A DNA stretch of 64,000 nt from Linepithema humile. Its lineage: Eukaryota > Arthropoda > Insecta > Hymenoptera > Formicidae. The translations under genes were made by a program, and so were the position numbers. The DNA is taken from NCBI RefSeq assembly GCF_040581485.1, contig NC_090128.1, positions 31,154,931-31,218,930 of the forward strand, given 5' to 3'. Below, piece after piece: positions 22,835 to 31,630 of this stretch; the first letter of the stretch is position 1, and the number at the start of each line of letters is the position of its first letter. The notes under the pieces are model-generated. The model ran no database searches and had not been told where the DNA came from. It was given only the letters and a program-made list of their open reading frames with translations.

Positions 22835-25069
22835 TGTTGTGCCCTTGGTAATAGGGCACGGTTCGGGATCTGCCAAGGAGTTAGGCCGGGAATCCGGGAA
22901 TAATCCTATAGGCGTATTGCCTAATGGATTGTGTTCGACTGGTGAGAAGTGAGATAGAGTCAATTGTGTAGAAATGTGTTTATTTCTTTGTCAGAGAAAA
23001 GTATGTATGTACAAGTGTGTGTGTAACTTGAGTGCGCCAGCGGCGCATTCGCGGCAGAGTGTAAGGCCGCGAGTTTCGAATGAAAGGTGACGGGCGCGGT
23101 AAGATATTACCGGCCGCGTCTGCGTGGTTGGAATCGGGTCCTTAACAGGACGATTCATGCGAGGGTGCGTGTTGCATCCCGGCGGCGAGGTTTGCGTTGC
23201 GGTGGAGTATGCCTCCGTTGTGCCATGCGCTGCGACCGTCCGGCTCTCGATGTGAGTCGCAAGTGAGTCTGCGAGCCGAGGCGGGAGAGGCCTTCGCATT
23301 CGGATGTCCCCGGAACGTGAGTGACACGTGGGGGCCGAGTCAACCGGGCACAGAACTCTAAGGGAATTATTTTCCGCTGTAGAGTCTGTGGTGGCGACGG
23401 CGATGCTGGTGCGTCAGCTGACCGTAGCTGTACATCCTACGTGAGGTGTGCGGCTAGAGCTGAGGCTGAGTCTCTCGCTTCCGTGCCTTCCCAGGCACTG
23501 TGAAAAGTCGAGAAGACTTGCTGGTTGCGCTCTTCGAAGCAGAGCTGTGACTCCGTTCAAGGGCCCTTAGTGAGAGCTCGCCTTGAAGCGAGTGAGTGAG
23601 TAAAGATCTGCGGAGCAGCTCTTTTATATCTCGTCGATCGAAGCTTGATCGCGAGAAAGCTCTTCACCGCCTGCGCAACCTGGCGGTGGGTCCGCAAGCT
23701 TATAACTGGTAGAAGGCCTGCGGCGCGTAGCGGCGCCGCGGCGTATTATGCCGCTTCAGTACAGCTGTGTGGCGGTGAGCCGCCACAAATCCTTTGACGT
23801 TTTTTTAATAAAAAACAGTCTTCCACATATTCATTGATCTCTTGATTCATTACAAATTCCCTTACTTCTATGTAATCTAGGTTCCGTCAGGAATCCTTGC
23901 CTTAATGTAGTATCACGAAGCCCCAAGTTACTCTTATTCACTTTTAACGAATTGTTATAATTCGCGTTCTTCTAGATTTGTGGTCCCAACGGACATACGT
24001 CCGTTTCTTGTGACTGATAGTTTTAGACCCGCCGTCGTGATCTCGCGACGGCGATTTTATATACGTGAAACTGCACTTGATTGCAGTTTTAACGATCTAA
24101 CTTGCTGACAAAATTCGATCGTTCGTCAGCATTGTCGCGTAAAAAGTGAATTAGGTTTTAATTTTCGCTGCGCGATTTATCCAGTGTCTCGCATGAGCCG
24201 GAAACTGAATATTAGATATCTTAATCTGATATGCAATAGATCTTCTTATATTTTATTAATATATATATATACACTCACCCGAAAAAAAAGCGGTACACTG
24301 AAAATGTGGGAAAAATTCATCAAATTTCAACTGACGATAACTTCGTAAATAATAAAGATAGAAAGTTCTATAAAATATGGAAATGAAGCTAAAAATCTCT
24401 ACTTTAAGAATCAATTTATTTCAATGTTGCAAAATAAATTTATTGAAAATGGCGGATGACAAAGCGCGAGCATGCAAAATTGAAAAATAATGGTTCGAGT
24501 TTGCGACGGTGCACGGTATAAACAAAAAATTGTAGCTTATTGGGATCAAAAGCGTACGAAAGTACAGAGTCTCCTCTTTAAAATGCTTTTTTATGCATCT
24601 CGATACGATGATTTTTCGCCGAGAGATTCGCATTTGAAGAAAAAGGCAGATTCTTACTTCAAATGCGAATCTCTCAGCGAAAAATCATCGTATCGAGATG
24701 CATAAAAAAGCATTTTAAAGAGGAAACTCTGTACTTTCGTACGCTTTTGATCCCAATAAGCTACAATTTTTTGTTTATACCGTGCACCGTCGCAAACTCG
24801 AACCATTATTTTTCAATTTTGCATGCTCGCGCTTTGTCATCCGCCATTTTCAATAAATTTATTTTGCAACATTGAAATAAATTGATTCTTAAAGTAGAGA
24901 TTTTTAGCTTCATTTCCATATTTTATAGAACTTTCTATCTTTATTATTTACGAAGTTATCGTCAGTTGAAATTTGATGAATTTTTCCCACATTTTCAGTG
25001 TACCGCTTTTTTTTCGGGTGAGTGTATTTTGTTATTAATAATTGGTTGTGGTTCTTTGGACCCACAACA
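22835..25069 (-). repeat. 5' LTR of the errantivirus-like element (1.48 kb plus a nested MITE)
   Basis: It begins TGTTGTGGG at 25069 and ends GGGCACAACA at 22835; the 7-bp ends are perfect inverted repeats, as LTR ends should be. It contains two TATA-like promoters (GTATATAAAATCG near 24060, GATATAAAAGAGC near 23630) and an AATAAA near 22985. A mariner-type MITE (24272-25024) interrupts it 45 bp from its start. An alternative reading is a shorter LTR, 23787-22835, also TG...CA, next to unrelated DNA; the matching 13658 stub favours the long version. Confidence 0.6.
24272..25024. mobile_element. Foldback Tc1/mariner-type MITE (753 bp, TA duplication)
   Basis: It is almost wholly a palindrome: two arms of about 365 bp, starting CACTCACCCGAAAAAAAAGC, meet near 24648 around a loop of about 17 nt. 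TA flanks both ends. The arms carry short frames that are mirror copies of each other and are not genes. Confidence 0.9.
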
Positions 25070-25428
25070 GAACTAATGTGTATCAGTCTTAAAATCAGTT
25101 CACTGTATCAGTACATAGTATAATTTTATATTAAAATAAAACAAATATTCTTGAACATAAAGTACGTAAAGATGATTTTTCTATATGGTTTCTGTTATGG
25201 AAATTATCGAGTTGCTGCAAAAGAATAACAATGGAGGTTGTCTAATAGAATAGTGCCAACAAATTTCTGTCTTTTCAATGTGACGTGATAATAAAACGTT
25301 TCTAAACCTATGTTCAAATAACATCTTTTTCTTATTTCTGCTTATTGACCTAATTGATAAAATTTAATCGTTTAACTTTAGAACATCTTATATATATCAT
25401 TTTTCGAGGTGCAGTCCTAAATACTTAC
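25070..25428. other. Intron DNA of LRR copy B next to the errantivirus
   Basis: AT-rich and non-coding. It starts at the LTR edge and ends at the GTAAGT donor of the LRR exon (complement at 25423-25428). Confidence 0.5.
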
Positions 25429-26558
25429 TTTTATAGAAGATATATTGTTATAGCTGAGATTCAGTATATAAAGTTTATCGTGGTTAATAATCCAATCCCC
25501 AAATATTTCCGAAATGCTATTGTTAGCTAAATATAATTCTTTCAGCCAAGTGCAATTATAAAAGGGCGATGGCAATTCGGCATAGAAATAATCGGACAAA
25601 TTAGAATGTCGGAAAATCGGATAAATTGTAATGTAAGGTTATTATGTGACAATTTGATAATCCTCAAATTTATTAAAAAATTAAAACTATGATCGGAAAT
25701 AATTTTTGCACGATTTCGTTTCATATTTAGTTGTTCCAACGAGTATAATTCATTGAATAGTTGTCTGAAATATAAAAATAAATTCTATATCAACAAAATT
25801 ATAGAACGTAAATAATTATTAACAATCATATAATAAAAGGTTCTCTGGTTCTCGTATAAAGTAACGCCTAATAATTCTGTATTGTTTTGTAGAAGATCTC
25901 TCGGCAGAGTTATAAAATTGTTTTCGTGTAAATAAAGAAAGTTAAGGTTTTTCAGCTTTGCGAATATATCTCTTGGTAAACTGTCTAAGTTATTCTCCGA
26001 AACATCGAGCCAATACAGAGCAACAAGTTTGTCGAAAATAGCCGATGGAAGCTCGGTTAAGGAATTATTTCGTAGCTTCAAATATTCTAACCTTTTCAAC
26101 TTATCAAATGTGGTTGGCTCTATCCGGCTCAAATTGTTATTGTTTATAATGACCCAAGTTAATTTGGGGGTATAATCAAAAAATTCAACGGCCAAATGTT
26201 TTAAGTTGTTGTTCGGCAGGTCAAGATATTTCAATTTTTTCAAATCGGCTAACAGATCTTCGTCCATATGGTATATGTTGTAGTTCATTATAGACAGTTC
26301 ATCTAAACTTTCAAAGCCGTTTAGATTATGCTTTTCCAAGGTCAAGTTCAAGTTTGTGTCTGATCGAAATTCTAAATTCTTCAAGTCTGTGACTCCTAGC
26401 ATTCGCACAATGTTAACCACATTAATGTTCTTAGATAACTTGCACTCGTAGAAAAATATCGTGTAGTCAGAAGTCCAAGAATCAAACTTATCAATCAACG
26501 TAATATTCCATATGTCAGAATTAAAATTTGACAAGTCTGTTGAGTTGATACAGGTGAT
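25429..26558 (-). pseudogene. LRR exons of copy B (about ten repeats), damaged
   Basis: Exon 2 opens after an ACATAG acceptor at 26559 ('ITCINSTDLSNF') and carries consecutive LRRs such as 'LKYLDLPNNNLKHL', 'LEYLKLRNNSLTELP' and 'LYWLDVSENNLDSLP' down to about 25850. A further exon starts at 25765 after TATTTCAG ('QLFNELYSLEQLNMKRN') and continues to 25429. Near 25610 the frame shifts by one base between 'LQFIRFSDI' and 'NLSDYFYAEL'. No good donor is seen at the end of exon 2, where the cap sequence is abnormal ('LYENQRTFYYM'). The protein would be a secreted LRR protein; this copy is probably a pseudogene. Confidence 0.7.
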
Positions 26559-26982
26559 CTATGTGAAAAACATTTTTTATGTAAATTTGATTTAATTAAC
26601 TAAAAGTTAAAAGAAAAACATGTTTGTTTGTGAAGCTTTCCATGAATTTAATACAAAATTAATTTTTAAAGTAAAATTTTAAATAAATAGTTGTAAATAC
26701 AACATTTAATAACTTTTTATAGAAAGATGGAACAGAAAACTTTCTTAGAAAATACTTTGCCTTACAAAAGATATTATTAAATATAAAGACATGAATGTCG
26801 TAATCATGAAAAGTTTTACATTTCTTAATATTCGATGTCTTATAATATTTCTAAATTGTAACAATACAACAAAGAATATGTTTGTATCTACATATATTAA
26901 TATTTTTCTAATTTTTTTAATAGCTTTTAGTTTAGATTTTTGCGAGTAATACTGATTGTGAGTATACAAAGTTTTAAATATA

Positions 26983-26988
26983 TACATA
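26983..26988. other. Left target-site duplication of the Polinton (TACATA)
   Basis: TACATA also occurs at 43074-43079, just after the right inverted repeat. Six bases is the Polinton/Maverick standard. Confidence 0.95.
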
Positions 26989-27364
26989 AGTAGTTATACT
27001 ATGGGGGTTCTAACCCATGGGGCAATGAGGGGGTGCGCGGGTGAAGAGGGGAAGAGGGGTATCGGATAACAGTGGAGGGGGTAATAACGTCATCGTTTTT
27101 GGAGGAGAGGGGGTAAATGTGGAGTGGTAGGGGTATCAGATTACAATAATTCCCGGAAGATAAGGATTGTTAATACAAATCGCAAGATAAGGATTCCCGG
27201 AAAAGATAAGGATTGTTTATTGGAAAGAGAACTGTGTGTTTACATCCTATGGTTTTTTTTCTACACATCAAAGTAGAGCGCCATGTTATTGGAATCGCAA
27301 TGTTTATAGTATGTAGGTTCGTGCAGGTTTACGGATTGCGTCATCGCTGTATTTTAGAACAAAA
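26989..27364 (+). repeat. Left terminal inverted repeat of the Polinton
   Basis: About 375 bp, differing from the right repeat by only a few substitutions and small indels; the first 230 bp differ at a single base. It contains two TTCCCGGAA palindromes (27150-27158, 27194-27202), each followed by AGATAAGG. Confidence 0.95.
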
Positions 27365-27442
27365 GCCCATAGCAACAGGCAGCCACGTCAACATTTTTCG
27401 GCGCCATGTTGTTAGATTTCAATTTTGTATGCAACAAAATAA

Positions 27443-27555
27443 TTCCCGGAAGAGATAAGATGAGGATTGTTAATGCAAATCGATAGTTTTAATCAGTGTC
27501 GTGTGCAACAAGCGGGTATATAAGGTCCATCATGACCAAGTCGAGGTAACAGTCG
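27443..27555 (+). promoter_or_regulatory. Left-end promoter block
   Basis: TTCCCGGAAGAGATAAG (27443), then GTCGTGTGCAACAAGCGGG, TATATAAGG at 27517-27525 and an initiator-like CAGTCG at 27550, 34 bp after the TATA box. The same block recurs at 42429-42560 and 41374-41470. It drives the left-end plus-strand genes. Confidence 0.7.
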
Positions 27556-27557
27556 AA

Positions 27558-27821
27558 ATGTTCATCGCGCTATTGGACGAACGTGACATTCTGAGCTTGT
27601 CCGCGGAGCAATTAGAAATCGTGCCGAAAGTGATTCTTATAAAAAACTTTGCTCGGTTTGTGGATCACGTGTGGGATAGGCTACCGGATCATTTAAGAGC
27701 GGATCCGGAAGTGCAAGGTTATCGTCGGTGCTCGTTGCACTACAACCAGTCGTGGCAGCGTGACCACATCGACGGGCCCCCACCGTACAGGAAAGATTGC
27801 ACTCTGTGCAAACTGAAATAG
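27558..27821 (+). CDS. Polinton left-end protein A, 87 residues, with PPPY motif
   Basis: Start chosen at the ATG 27558, 41 bp downstream of the TATA box; an upstream in-frame GTG lies inside the promoter and is not credible. The N-terminal two thirds look helical. The C-terminus has C58/H61, then PPPY (74-77) and C-x2-C (81-84). PPxY binds WW domains and serves as a late budding motif in several viruses. No homologue is recognised. Right after the stop TAG comes GTAAAG, and a TTACAG acceptor lies at 27918, so a 97-nt intron may separate this stop from the next gene on one transcript. Confidence 0.6.
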   Translation: MFIALLDERDILSLSAEQLEIVPKVILIKNFARFVDHVWDRLPDHLRADPEVQGYRRCSLHYNQSWQRDHIDGPPPYRKDCTLCKLK

Positions 27822-27920
27822 GTAAAGTACACATTTTTAAAATATCTTTAATACACATTTTTCGAATGCGTAATAACTAATTGGATATTTTTATTTTAAT
27901 AATTTTTATTTATTACAGAG

Positions 27921-28529
27921 ATGGAAGACAGTCTCGCTTTACGAGAGGAAAATCTGAGTACTCTCACAGATTGGTTAACAACATGTCGGGGATGTAGAAG
28001 GAAGTATAAAAGCAGTGAGGAAATAATTGAAAAGTATACAACATTTCCTGCATTCATTAAACCATATATTCCGGATACTATATTTCGCCATCAATTTATC
28101 GAATGGACGAGTGAAATTGACGACAGTGTACTAGAAGACTCCGAGGAGGAATTTTCGGTGTTTTTGAGAGAATCTATCCTACCGATATTGATGCAAAAGT
28201 TGTGCTCGTTATGTGCTCAGGATAGTCTAAAATCAACGATGTCTTCAAGCTACTATAACTATATACATTATACGATACTGAAGCGGTATAGATCCGCGAT
28301 ACTTGAAAAAATTAGAAAAATGCATCCGGAGAAGGTGCCGACAGCGATACATTCGCACAAAGTACACACAACTCCTCAACATCAAACATCGATCGTACAC
28401 ATTTTGCAGAACCGGGAGAACGGAGTATGCAACACCTCGGTGCAAGAAAAGAATGAACAATGTTTTTGTAGAACCGGGATAACGGGGTATACAACACTAA
28501 ACCATGTATGCGGAACTAATTATTTTTAA
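27921..28529 (+). CDS. Polinton left-end protein B, 202 residues, unknown
   Basis: ATG lies 3 nt after a TTTATTACAG acceptor. Residues 20-26 hold C-x2-C (TTCRGCRR). An acidic segment follows (EDSEEEF), then a second C-x2-C ('LCSLCAQD'). The C-terminus contains a tandem duplication: bases agaaccgggagaacgg (about 28409) recur as agaaccgggataacgg (about 28471). AATAAA follows the stop. Not recognised. An 88-bp piece (28120-28207) has been copied in inverted form into the fibre-like gene at 36050-36137. Confidence 0.6.
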   Translation: MEDSLALREENLSTLTDWLTTCRGCRRKYKSSEEIIEKYTTFPAFIKPYIPDTIFRHQFIEWTSEIDDSVLEDSEEEFSVFLRESILPILMQKLCSLCAQDSLKSTMSSSYYNYIHYTILKRYRSAILEKIRKMHPEKVPTAIHSHKVHTTPQHQTSIVHILQNRENGVCNTSVQEKNEQCFCRTGITGYTTLNHVCGTNYF

Positions 28530-28955
28530 TAAATATTATTTATCAATAAAATAATTTGAATTATTATTCCTGTGCCTCATCTTATTCACCGACCTAGCCT
28601 ACTGCGAGATAAGCGCGCGCGTCATGTTACACTACATGATAGAAGGAAACGAGCGAACCAGTGACTATCATTTTTTTTTTCTTTTAATTGTGGCGAATAA
28701 TATAGAGTGAATTATTTAAGTTATGCATTTATTCTAAACACCAATAATATACTTATGTTTTCTTCTTAATACAAATTATCCGCGGTAAAAATATAAATTT
28801 AATAGGAACTCTAATCTAAACTTAATATGTAATTTAAGGATGGTAGGTGAAAGGAGAAAAAATCGCAATAAGATTAGTATTAACAAATTTTATTCATTTT
28901 TTTTTCATTTATACAACATTTTTTACAAAAAAAAAAAATTGTTTCAACCGAGCCT
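28530..28955. other. Convergent 3' ends of left-end genes
   Basis: Contains the AATAAA signal of the plus-strand gene (near 28546) and the 3' side of the minus-strand 48-residue gene. A gagataagcg...gtcatgttac block near 28606 is echoed at about 29651. No other gene seen. Confidence 0.5.
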
Positions 28956-29102
28956 TTAACGCCTTTCACGATTACGAGGAGGGACGGGAGGCGCTTGAGT
29001 CGTTCTCGGACGAGGCTCGACCACAGCTATCGGCTTGTGGTACACTCCGCAATCCTTACACTTCTCGTATTCGGAATTTTTTCTATTCTGATCACGCTCC
29101 AT
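28956..29102 (-). CDS. Small Polinton protein, 48 residues, zinc-like pair and SH3-ligand motif
   Basis: Minus-strand frame ATG 29102 to TAA 28956. The sequence is charged at the N-terminus, has a C-x2-C-x3-H cluster ('CKDCGVYH', residues 15-22), then a proline-rich tail with 'APPVPPR', which fits the SH3-binding consensus. A TATA box (TATATAAGG, complement at 29168-29177) lies about 32 bp upstream of a TATCAGTCC initiator at 29141-29148, with ATG about 40 nt further on. This spacing is what persuades me that it is a gene. I do not recognise the family. Confidence 0.55.
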   Translation of the reverse strand: MERDQNRKNSEYEKCKDCGVYHKPIAVVEPRPRTTQAPPVPPRNRERR

Positions 29103-29140
29103 TTTTCTATACTTTTTTCTCCACCGCGTGCACACTTTGG

Positions 29141-29177
29141 ACTGATAAATTTCTCTCTTCCGCGCACCTTATATACA
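29141..29177 (-). promoter_or_regulatory. TATA box and TCAGT initiator of the 48-residue gene
   Basis: Minus strand: GTATATAAGG, then TATCAGTCC at the normal TATA-to-start distance for arthropod promoters. The repeat array at 29216-29650 lies directly upstream. Confidence 0.6.
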
Positions 29178-29215
29178 GCTCGACGCAAAAACGTCAATTT
29201 TGCTGTAGTAATAAA

Positions 29216-29650
29216 CGTTAAAAGACGTTTGATAGATGTTAAAAGTGGTTTAAGTAATGTTGAAAAGATGTACAAAAGATGTTAAAAGTTGTACGTAAGA
29301 CGTTCAACAATACGTTAAAAGATGTACGATAGACGTTCGATAGATGTTAAAAGTAGTTCGATTGATGTTCAAAGACGTACGATAGATGTTCGAAGACGTA
29401 CAATAGACGTTCAATAGATGTTAAAAGTTGTACGTAAGACGTTCAACAATACGTTAAAAGATGTACGATAGACGTTCGATAGAGGTTCAAAGACGTACGA
29501 TAGACGTTCAAAGATGTACAAGAGGCGTACGATAGACGTTCAATAGATGTTAAAAGTAGTTCGATTGACGTTCAATAGATGTTAAAAGTAGTTCGATTGA
29601 CGTTCAAAGACGTTTGATATACGTTCAATAAATGTCTGAAAGATGTACGA
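29216..29650. repeat. Degenerate array of GACGTTCRATA / GATGTTAAAA words
   Basis: About 40 tandem words of 10-14 bp built on (a/g)acgttcgatag, gacgtacgatag and gatgttaaaagtagttcga. Longer blocks such as gttgtacgtaagacgttcaa occur twice (about 29289 and 29428). It is non-coding and sits between a promoter and the 3' end of the next minus-strand gene. Confidence 0.85.
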
Positions 29651-29748
29651 GATAAGCGATAGGTCATATTACATGGTGGATTATGTAACGGGTAAAAGGT
29701 GGAATAAAAATCATACGAGTGTGATACACATCATTTTATTAGCATAAA

Positions 29749-30288
29749 TCATAGTTGTTTTACACGTTTGTTACGCTCAAACCACCACTTGTACAATTTG
29801 CAAACATTCCGCATAGCGCAATGTCTCGTGTGATACGCACAGCGCAAGGTTCCGATTACATCCAAGTTCGTCAGGCGTGCGATATCTTCGTAATCCGCAT
29901 CTATTGTTTCCATCTCTACATCATCTTCCAAAATCTCGCACAACCACTTTTTCTTCTCGAGTCCTTTCACGTATATCAGAGACGGTTCCGTACCAATGGC
30001 ATTGTTGATAAGACTTTTCATCTGACTGTACGAGACGTGTCCATCTTCCCATCGGAAGCCGTGGTGGTGTATCCGTAACCAACACGCCAGCGATTTTTCC
30101 GATTTCGTCAACAGATACCACGGTACGTGTTCACGAAATACGTAATGAGATAGCGTTTCGCCATCTCGAAGTACCGCTACCTCTTTCACGATAAAAATGT
30201 TGTTGAACGCGTAACCTTGCAAGTCGACGAAAATTGGTACGTTTGACATCGTCGTCGACCGTCGGAAAACTGACGTTCCCATTCGCAC
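29749..30288 (-). CDS. Polinton protein of unknown function, possible degenerate DEDD-nuclease fold
   Basis: 179 residues from ATG 30288, or 166 from ATG 30249, which begins the conserved-looking part ('MSNVPIFVDLQGYAF'). The opening hydrophobic strand with V-D-L-Q-G resembles motif I of DnaQ-type exonucleases but with Q for the second acid. Near the C-terminus 'HTRHCAMRNV' could match motif III with N for D. If so, catalysis is probably lost; this is inference from pattern only. It follows the capsid gene by 19 nt and ends with an AATAAA-type signal near 29735. It may be a host-derived or structural protein. Confidence 0.5.
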   Translation of the reverse strand: MRMGTSVFRRSTTMSNVPIFVDLQGYAFNNIFIVKEVAVLRDGETLSHYVFREHVPWYLLTKSEKSLACWLRIHHHGFRWEDGHVSYSQMKSLINNAIGTEPSLIYVKGLEKKKWLCEILEDDVEMETIDADYEDIARLTNLDVIGTLRCAYHTRHCAMRNVCKLYKWWFERNKRVKQL

Positions 30289-30307
30289 ACGTCTAATTTA
30301 TAACTTT

Positions 30308-31507
30308 TCACACGAGTCTGCGCACAATGTTGTTCAGTGGATTATATTCGACCATTCGATCGTGTATAATGAGACAATAGGCGGTGGTGTTGGCCGGTAT
30401 ATTTTCCTTACAATTAAATTCTATTCGCACGTCAACGGTGGCGCTCTTGACAGAGTCGTTTTGTCGCGAACAATCTATGACTACGAACGGACCGGCTTTC
30501 GAGAATTCATCGATGTCCAAATACGTATCGTCCTGTCCATAATAGGCTTTGCGGAAACGTGCATACATATTGTACAGTATAGCGTATCGACTCTTGTCGA
30601 AATCCAAATTCATGTCGTCGTACGGATAAAAATCTGAATTCAGATGCAGTCTCACATTGGTGAGTTTACAAGCGTCAAATTGCGCAGCGTTTTCAGACAG
30701 TACGTTTTTTCGACCGGTTTGGAGAGCAAAGATTACGTATCGCGGTTTTTCCAATTGCGTCGTAGCTTTGACCGCCCAGGAATGCTTCGTTGTATTCTGC
30801 AGCAGAGGAAACTCGTACAGATCCCACGAACGGAAGCACACGCTCAGATATCTTCCGCTTTCCAAAGTTCGAAGAAGAGACAGCTTGTTGACTTCGCTCA
30901 GAGATACATGCGGCATTCGCCACTGTATCTTGAGTAGTTCGATCGTTGGATTCGTACCGACTCGTCCAACGAGAGAATTATTATCGTTGCGCGATCGTAT
31001 CAATACAAGTTCGTGACGAGCGTTGATTACAATCCGTTTGTAGTCCTCGCAGAATCCTAAAAGAGTATTGAGCGGAACGCAAAAATTAAAGTTTCCATCG
31101 AGCAACGGATTTCCATCCAGATTCCACGATGCGTATTTCAGCGTCTTACTCTTCTCCGTCGTCAGCGATACATAGTTTTTGATCGTGCTCGTTATTCCAA
31201 CGTTTCTGTTACGATCGATTTCAACTCCGTCGAGCTCGTATCGCATTTCATCAAACATGAACACGACACAATTATTTCCCATTATACACACGTTATCTCT
31301 ATTCTCATCGGCAGAAGTAACGAGTTTTCCTTCAACGTAGAGAAAACTCTCACACGGTAACGTGTACAAATCCTGTTGCTGTATCGGTATTCGTATCTCG
31401 TCGCTGTGTCCCAACGTCGTGTTAGCGTACGGATTGTACGTGTGCATCTCATATTTCACGACACGCTCGTCGAAGACGGGCTCGTCAGCGATGTCGAGTA
31501 TATCCAT
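30308..31507 (-). CDS. Polinton major capsid protein (double jelly roll)
   Basis: 399 residues. The opening ('EMHTYNPYANTTLGHSDEI', 'IPIQQQDLYTLPCESFLYVE') is the hallmark start of the Polinton double-jelly-roll protein, with regular beta-rich segments throughout and the late 'VVIDCSRQND' and 'ANTTAYCLIIHD' blocks. It should assemble into trimeric hexon-like capsomers. It is placed between the penton-like gene and the 179-residue gene, on one transcript. The start ATG follows the stop of a 35-residue frame by 4 nt. No break seen. Confidence 0.85.
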   Translation of the reverse strand: MDILDIADEPVFDERVVKYEMHTYNPYANTTLGHSDEIRIPIQQQDLYTLPCESFLYVEGKLVTSADENRDNVCIMGNNCVVFMFDEMRYELDGVEIDRNRNVGITSTIKNYVSLTTEKSKTLKYASWNLDGNPLLDGNFNFCVPLNTLLGFCEDYKRIVINARHELVLIRSRNDNNSLVGRVGTNPTIELLKIQWRMPHVSLSEVNKLSLLRTLESGRYLSVCFRSWDLYEFPLLQNTTKHSWAVKATTQLEKPRYVIFALQTGRKNVLSENAAQFDACKLTNVRLHLNSDFYPYDDMNLDFDKSRYAILYNMYARFRKAYYGQDDTYLDIDEFSKAGPFVVIDCSRQNDSVKSATVDVRIEFNCKENIPANTTAYCLIIHDRMVEYNPLNNIVRRLV

Positions 31508-31511
31508 CTCT

Positions 31512-31619
31512 TTAAACGTTTCTCACAACGAATCCCAACGATTTTAAAAAGTTTACGTTCGTCGTACTGAGCCTCTTGAATGGCGATGTTTTCCCAATTT
31601 TCGTTGTTCTCTCAATCAT
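31512..31619 (-). CDS. Tiny 35-residue frame between penton-like and capsid genes
   Basis: ATG 31619 to TAA 31512, 11 nt after the penton-like stop and 4 nt before the capsid ATG. Basic, with a hydrophobic C-terminal half ('NVNFLKSLGFVV'). It fills the only gap in a block where genes otherwise abut or overlap. From memory, Polintons often carry a short protein with an F-L-x-S-L-G core, but I cannot confirm it here. Confidence 0.45.
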   Translation of the reverse strand: MIERTTKIGKTSPFKRLSTTNVNFLKSLGFVVRNV

Positions 31620-31630
31620 TCGCTGTTCGT

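Larger units (their letters stand above)
13617..25069 (-). mobile_element. Errantivirus-like Gypsy element with gag-protease, pol and broken env
   Basis: Order on the minus strand is 5' LTR (25069-22835), primer site, gag-protease, pol, env, polypurine tract, then a 42-bp stub of 3' LTR. The stub (13658-13617) matches the first 42 bp of the 5' LTR. Gypsy elements with an env gene are the insect errantiviruses. This copy is damaged: env is frameshifted, pol has a late frameshift, foreign DNA sits between gag and pol, a MITE lies in the 5' LTR, and the 3' LTR is mostly gone. It occupies the last intron of LRR copy B. Confidence 0.85.

Noticed and set aside
22449..22952. A 167-codon plus-strand frame with internal repeats
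   Set aside because: It only reflects the 90-bp non-coding repeats, whose length is a multiple of three.
24421..24875. Two nearly identical 70-codon frames in opposite orientation
   Set aside because: They are the two arms of a foldback MITE, not a gene pair.
23788..25069. A separate solo LTR next to the errantivirus
   Set aside because: The matching 7-bp inverted ends and the stub at 13658 favour one long LTR from 25069 to 22835, although I am not certain.
27501..27557. Upstream extension of the left-end gene from a GTG
   Set aside because: It would run through the TATA box; the ATG at 27558 is downstream of the expected start site.
28847..29285. Plus-strand frames of 96-124 codons in the Polinton left end
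   Set aside because: They start in poly-T/poly-A runs and cover the minus-strand 48-residue gene, which has the better promoter evidence.
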